From Fagopyrum homotropicum (lineage: Eukaryota > Streptophyta > Magnoliopsida > Caryophyllales > Polygonaceae), in NCBI GenBank assembly GCA_033239125.1, contig BSWB01000005.1:14623447-14687446 (forward strand): a stretch of 64,000 bases of DNA, written 5' to 3'. Positions 63,295-64,000 of the stretch are shown one piece after another. Numbering within the stretch: the first letter of the stretch is position 1; each line of letters opens with the position of its first letter. Both the position numbers and the translations under genes were made by a program. A model generated the notes under the pieces. That model saw only the letters and a program-made list of their open reading frames with translations. It searched no databases and was not told where the DNA came from.

Positions 63295-63825
63295 TTATAA
63301 TTATAATATAATTTTTCTATTTTTTGCCCCGATTGACGGGCCGGGCTTTTTGGTCCGATCAGGCTTGTTTCCATGTTCATACCCGTCCGTTTTTTTCGGG
63401 TCGGGCGGGTTGTCCAGATTTGACCAGCCTACTCTTGAGATATTAATTATGAATATTTTGTTTATTTGTGCATTCACTTCTACTAATACTCTTTTATTGA
63501 TACTTAGCTTATACTTTTATTTTTTTCCTTGAAAAATATTGTGAAAATTGCTAGAGATAAGTATTGTGAAACTAAAGGAGTATAAGTTAATCAATTAATT
63601 GAATAAAATAATTTGAAAATATTACAATCACGAATTTTAATTTTGGATCAATAGACATTAATTAAAAGATTTTCTTTTCGATGAAAAACCAAAACACAAT
63701 AAGGAAATAGTTATTGTTTCCACATTAAATTATCATAGTCGGCAAAGACAATAGAGAAAATATTTTGAAAACATAAATGTATCGTCTAAAAATATTTTTT
63801 ACAATTGCGAGCTCAAGATATAATC

Positions 63826-63830
<5 letters not shown>
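63295..63830. other. Flanking sequence beyond the Helitron
   Basis: No gene seen. A GC-rich patch (63330-63425, GGGCCGGGC and CGGGTCGGGCGGG words) resembles the patch at 16765-16865 on the other side of the Helitron. Confidence 0.4.
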
Positions 63831-63905
<75 letters not shown>

Positions 63906-63940
63906 TCTTCTAGTTTAAATGGTTGTATAACAACAACTTC

Positions 63941-63977
<37 letters not shown>

Positions 63978-64000
63978 TCTTCAATTTTAAATGGTTATCT
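63831..64000. repeat. Two (TA)n arrays with a repeated spacer
   Basis: A long TA run (about 63831-63902) is followed by TTCTCTTCTAGTTTAAATGG; a second TA run (63945-63974) is followed by TTCTCTTCAATTTTAAATGG. This gives two units of a repeat that continues past the window edge. Confidence 0.85.

Overview
The window is nuclear DNA of a flowering plant, probably a eudicot. It has an intron-rich housekeeping gene (RAE1) with plant-like exon sequence, Athila-class LTR retrotransposons, a plant-type Helitron that encodes RPA-like proteins, MULE, hAT and Harbinger-type elements, and AT-rich intergenic DNA. I cannot name the species.

Layout. 1-3.4 kb: a decayed Mutator-like (MULE) transposase on the minus strand with an in-frame OTU cysteine-protease domain running off the left edge, preceded by four regularly spaced palindromes. 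3.9-9.8 kb: small DNA transposons and a decayed tandem copy of the 3' end of the next gene. 8.46-14.89 kb: one complete host gene, RAE1 (mRNA export factor, 11 coding exons, 349 codons, minus strand). A 1.5-kb terminal-inverted-repeat element lies between its leader and its likely original promoter.

16.97-63.29 kb: what I read as one Helitron on the minus strand. Its 3' end (CTAG plus hairpin) is at 16,969 and its proposed 5' TC end at 63,294. In Helitron order it carries RPA-like gene 2, an Agenet-domain gene, RPA-like gene 1, the Rep/helicase gene (three nonsense codons) and a Myb/SANT-like gene. It has been split by a 24.8-kb LTR complex (30,122-54,964, TSD ATTAT) and by a 2.36-kb solo LTR (56,686-59,045, TSD CACTC). 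Without these it would be about 19.1 kb.

The LTR complex is an Athila element nested in another. Element A (minus strand, multiply disabled) was hit by element B (plus strand, 38,855-51,964, TSD GATCT). B has 1,698-bp LTRs differing at two sites that I saw, an uninterrupted 1,957-codon gag-pol and an intact 524-codon Athila ORF. A and B are diverged relatives, so this window gives its own pairwise comparison. Two features stand out. First, short palindromes with a CGGNCG core sit at matching places in both elements (LTR upstream of the TATA region, LTR interior, the PR-RT linker, and the spacer before the second ORF), although the flanking motif sequence differs. Second, a conserved non-coding block lies between the second ORF and the 3' LTR, ending in two adjacent triloop hairpins whose stems differ in sequence but keep pairing. 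These are the best candidates for undescribed biology here.
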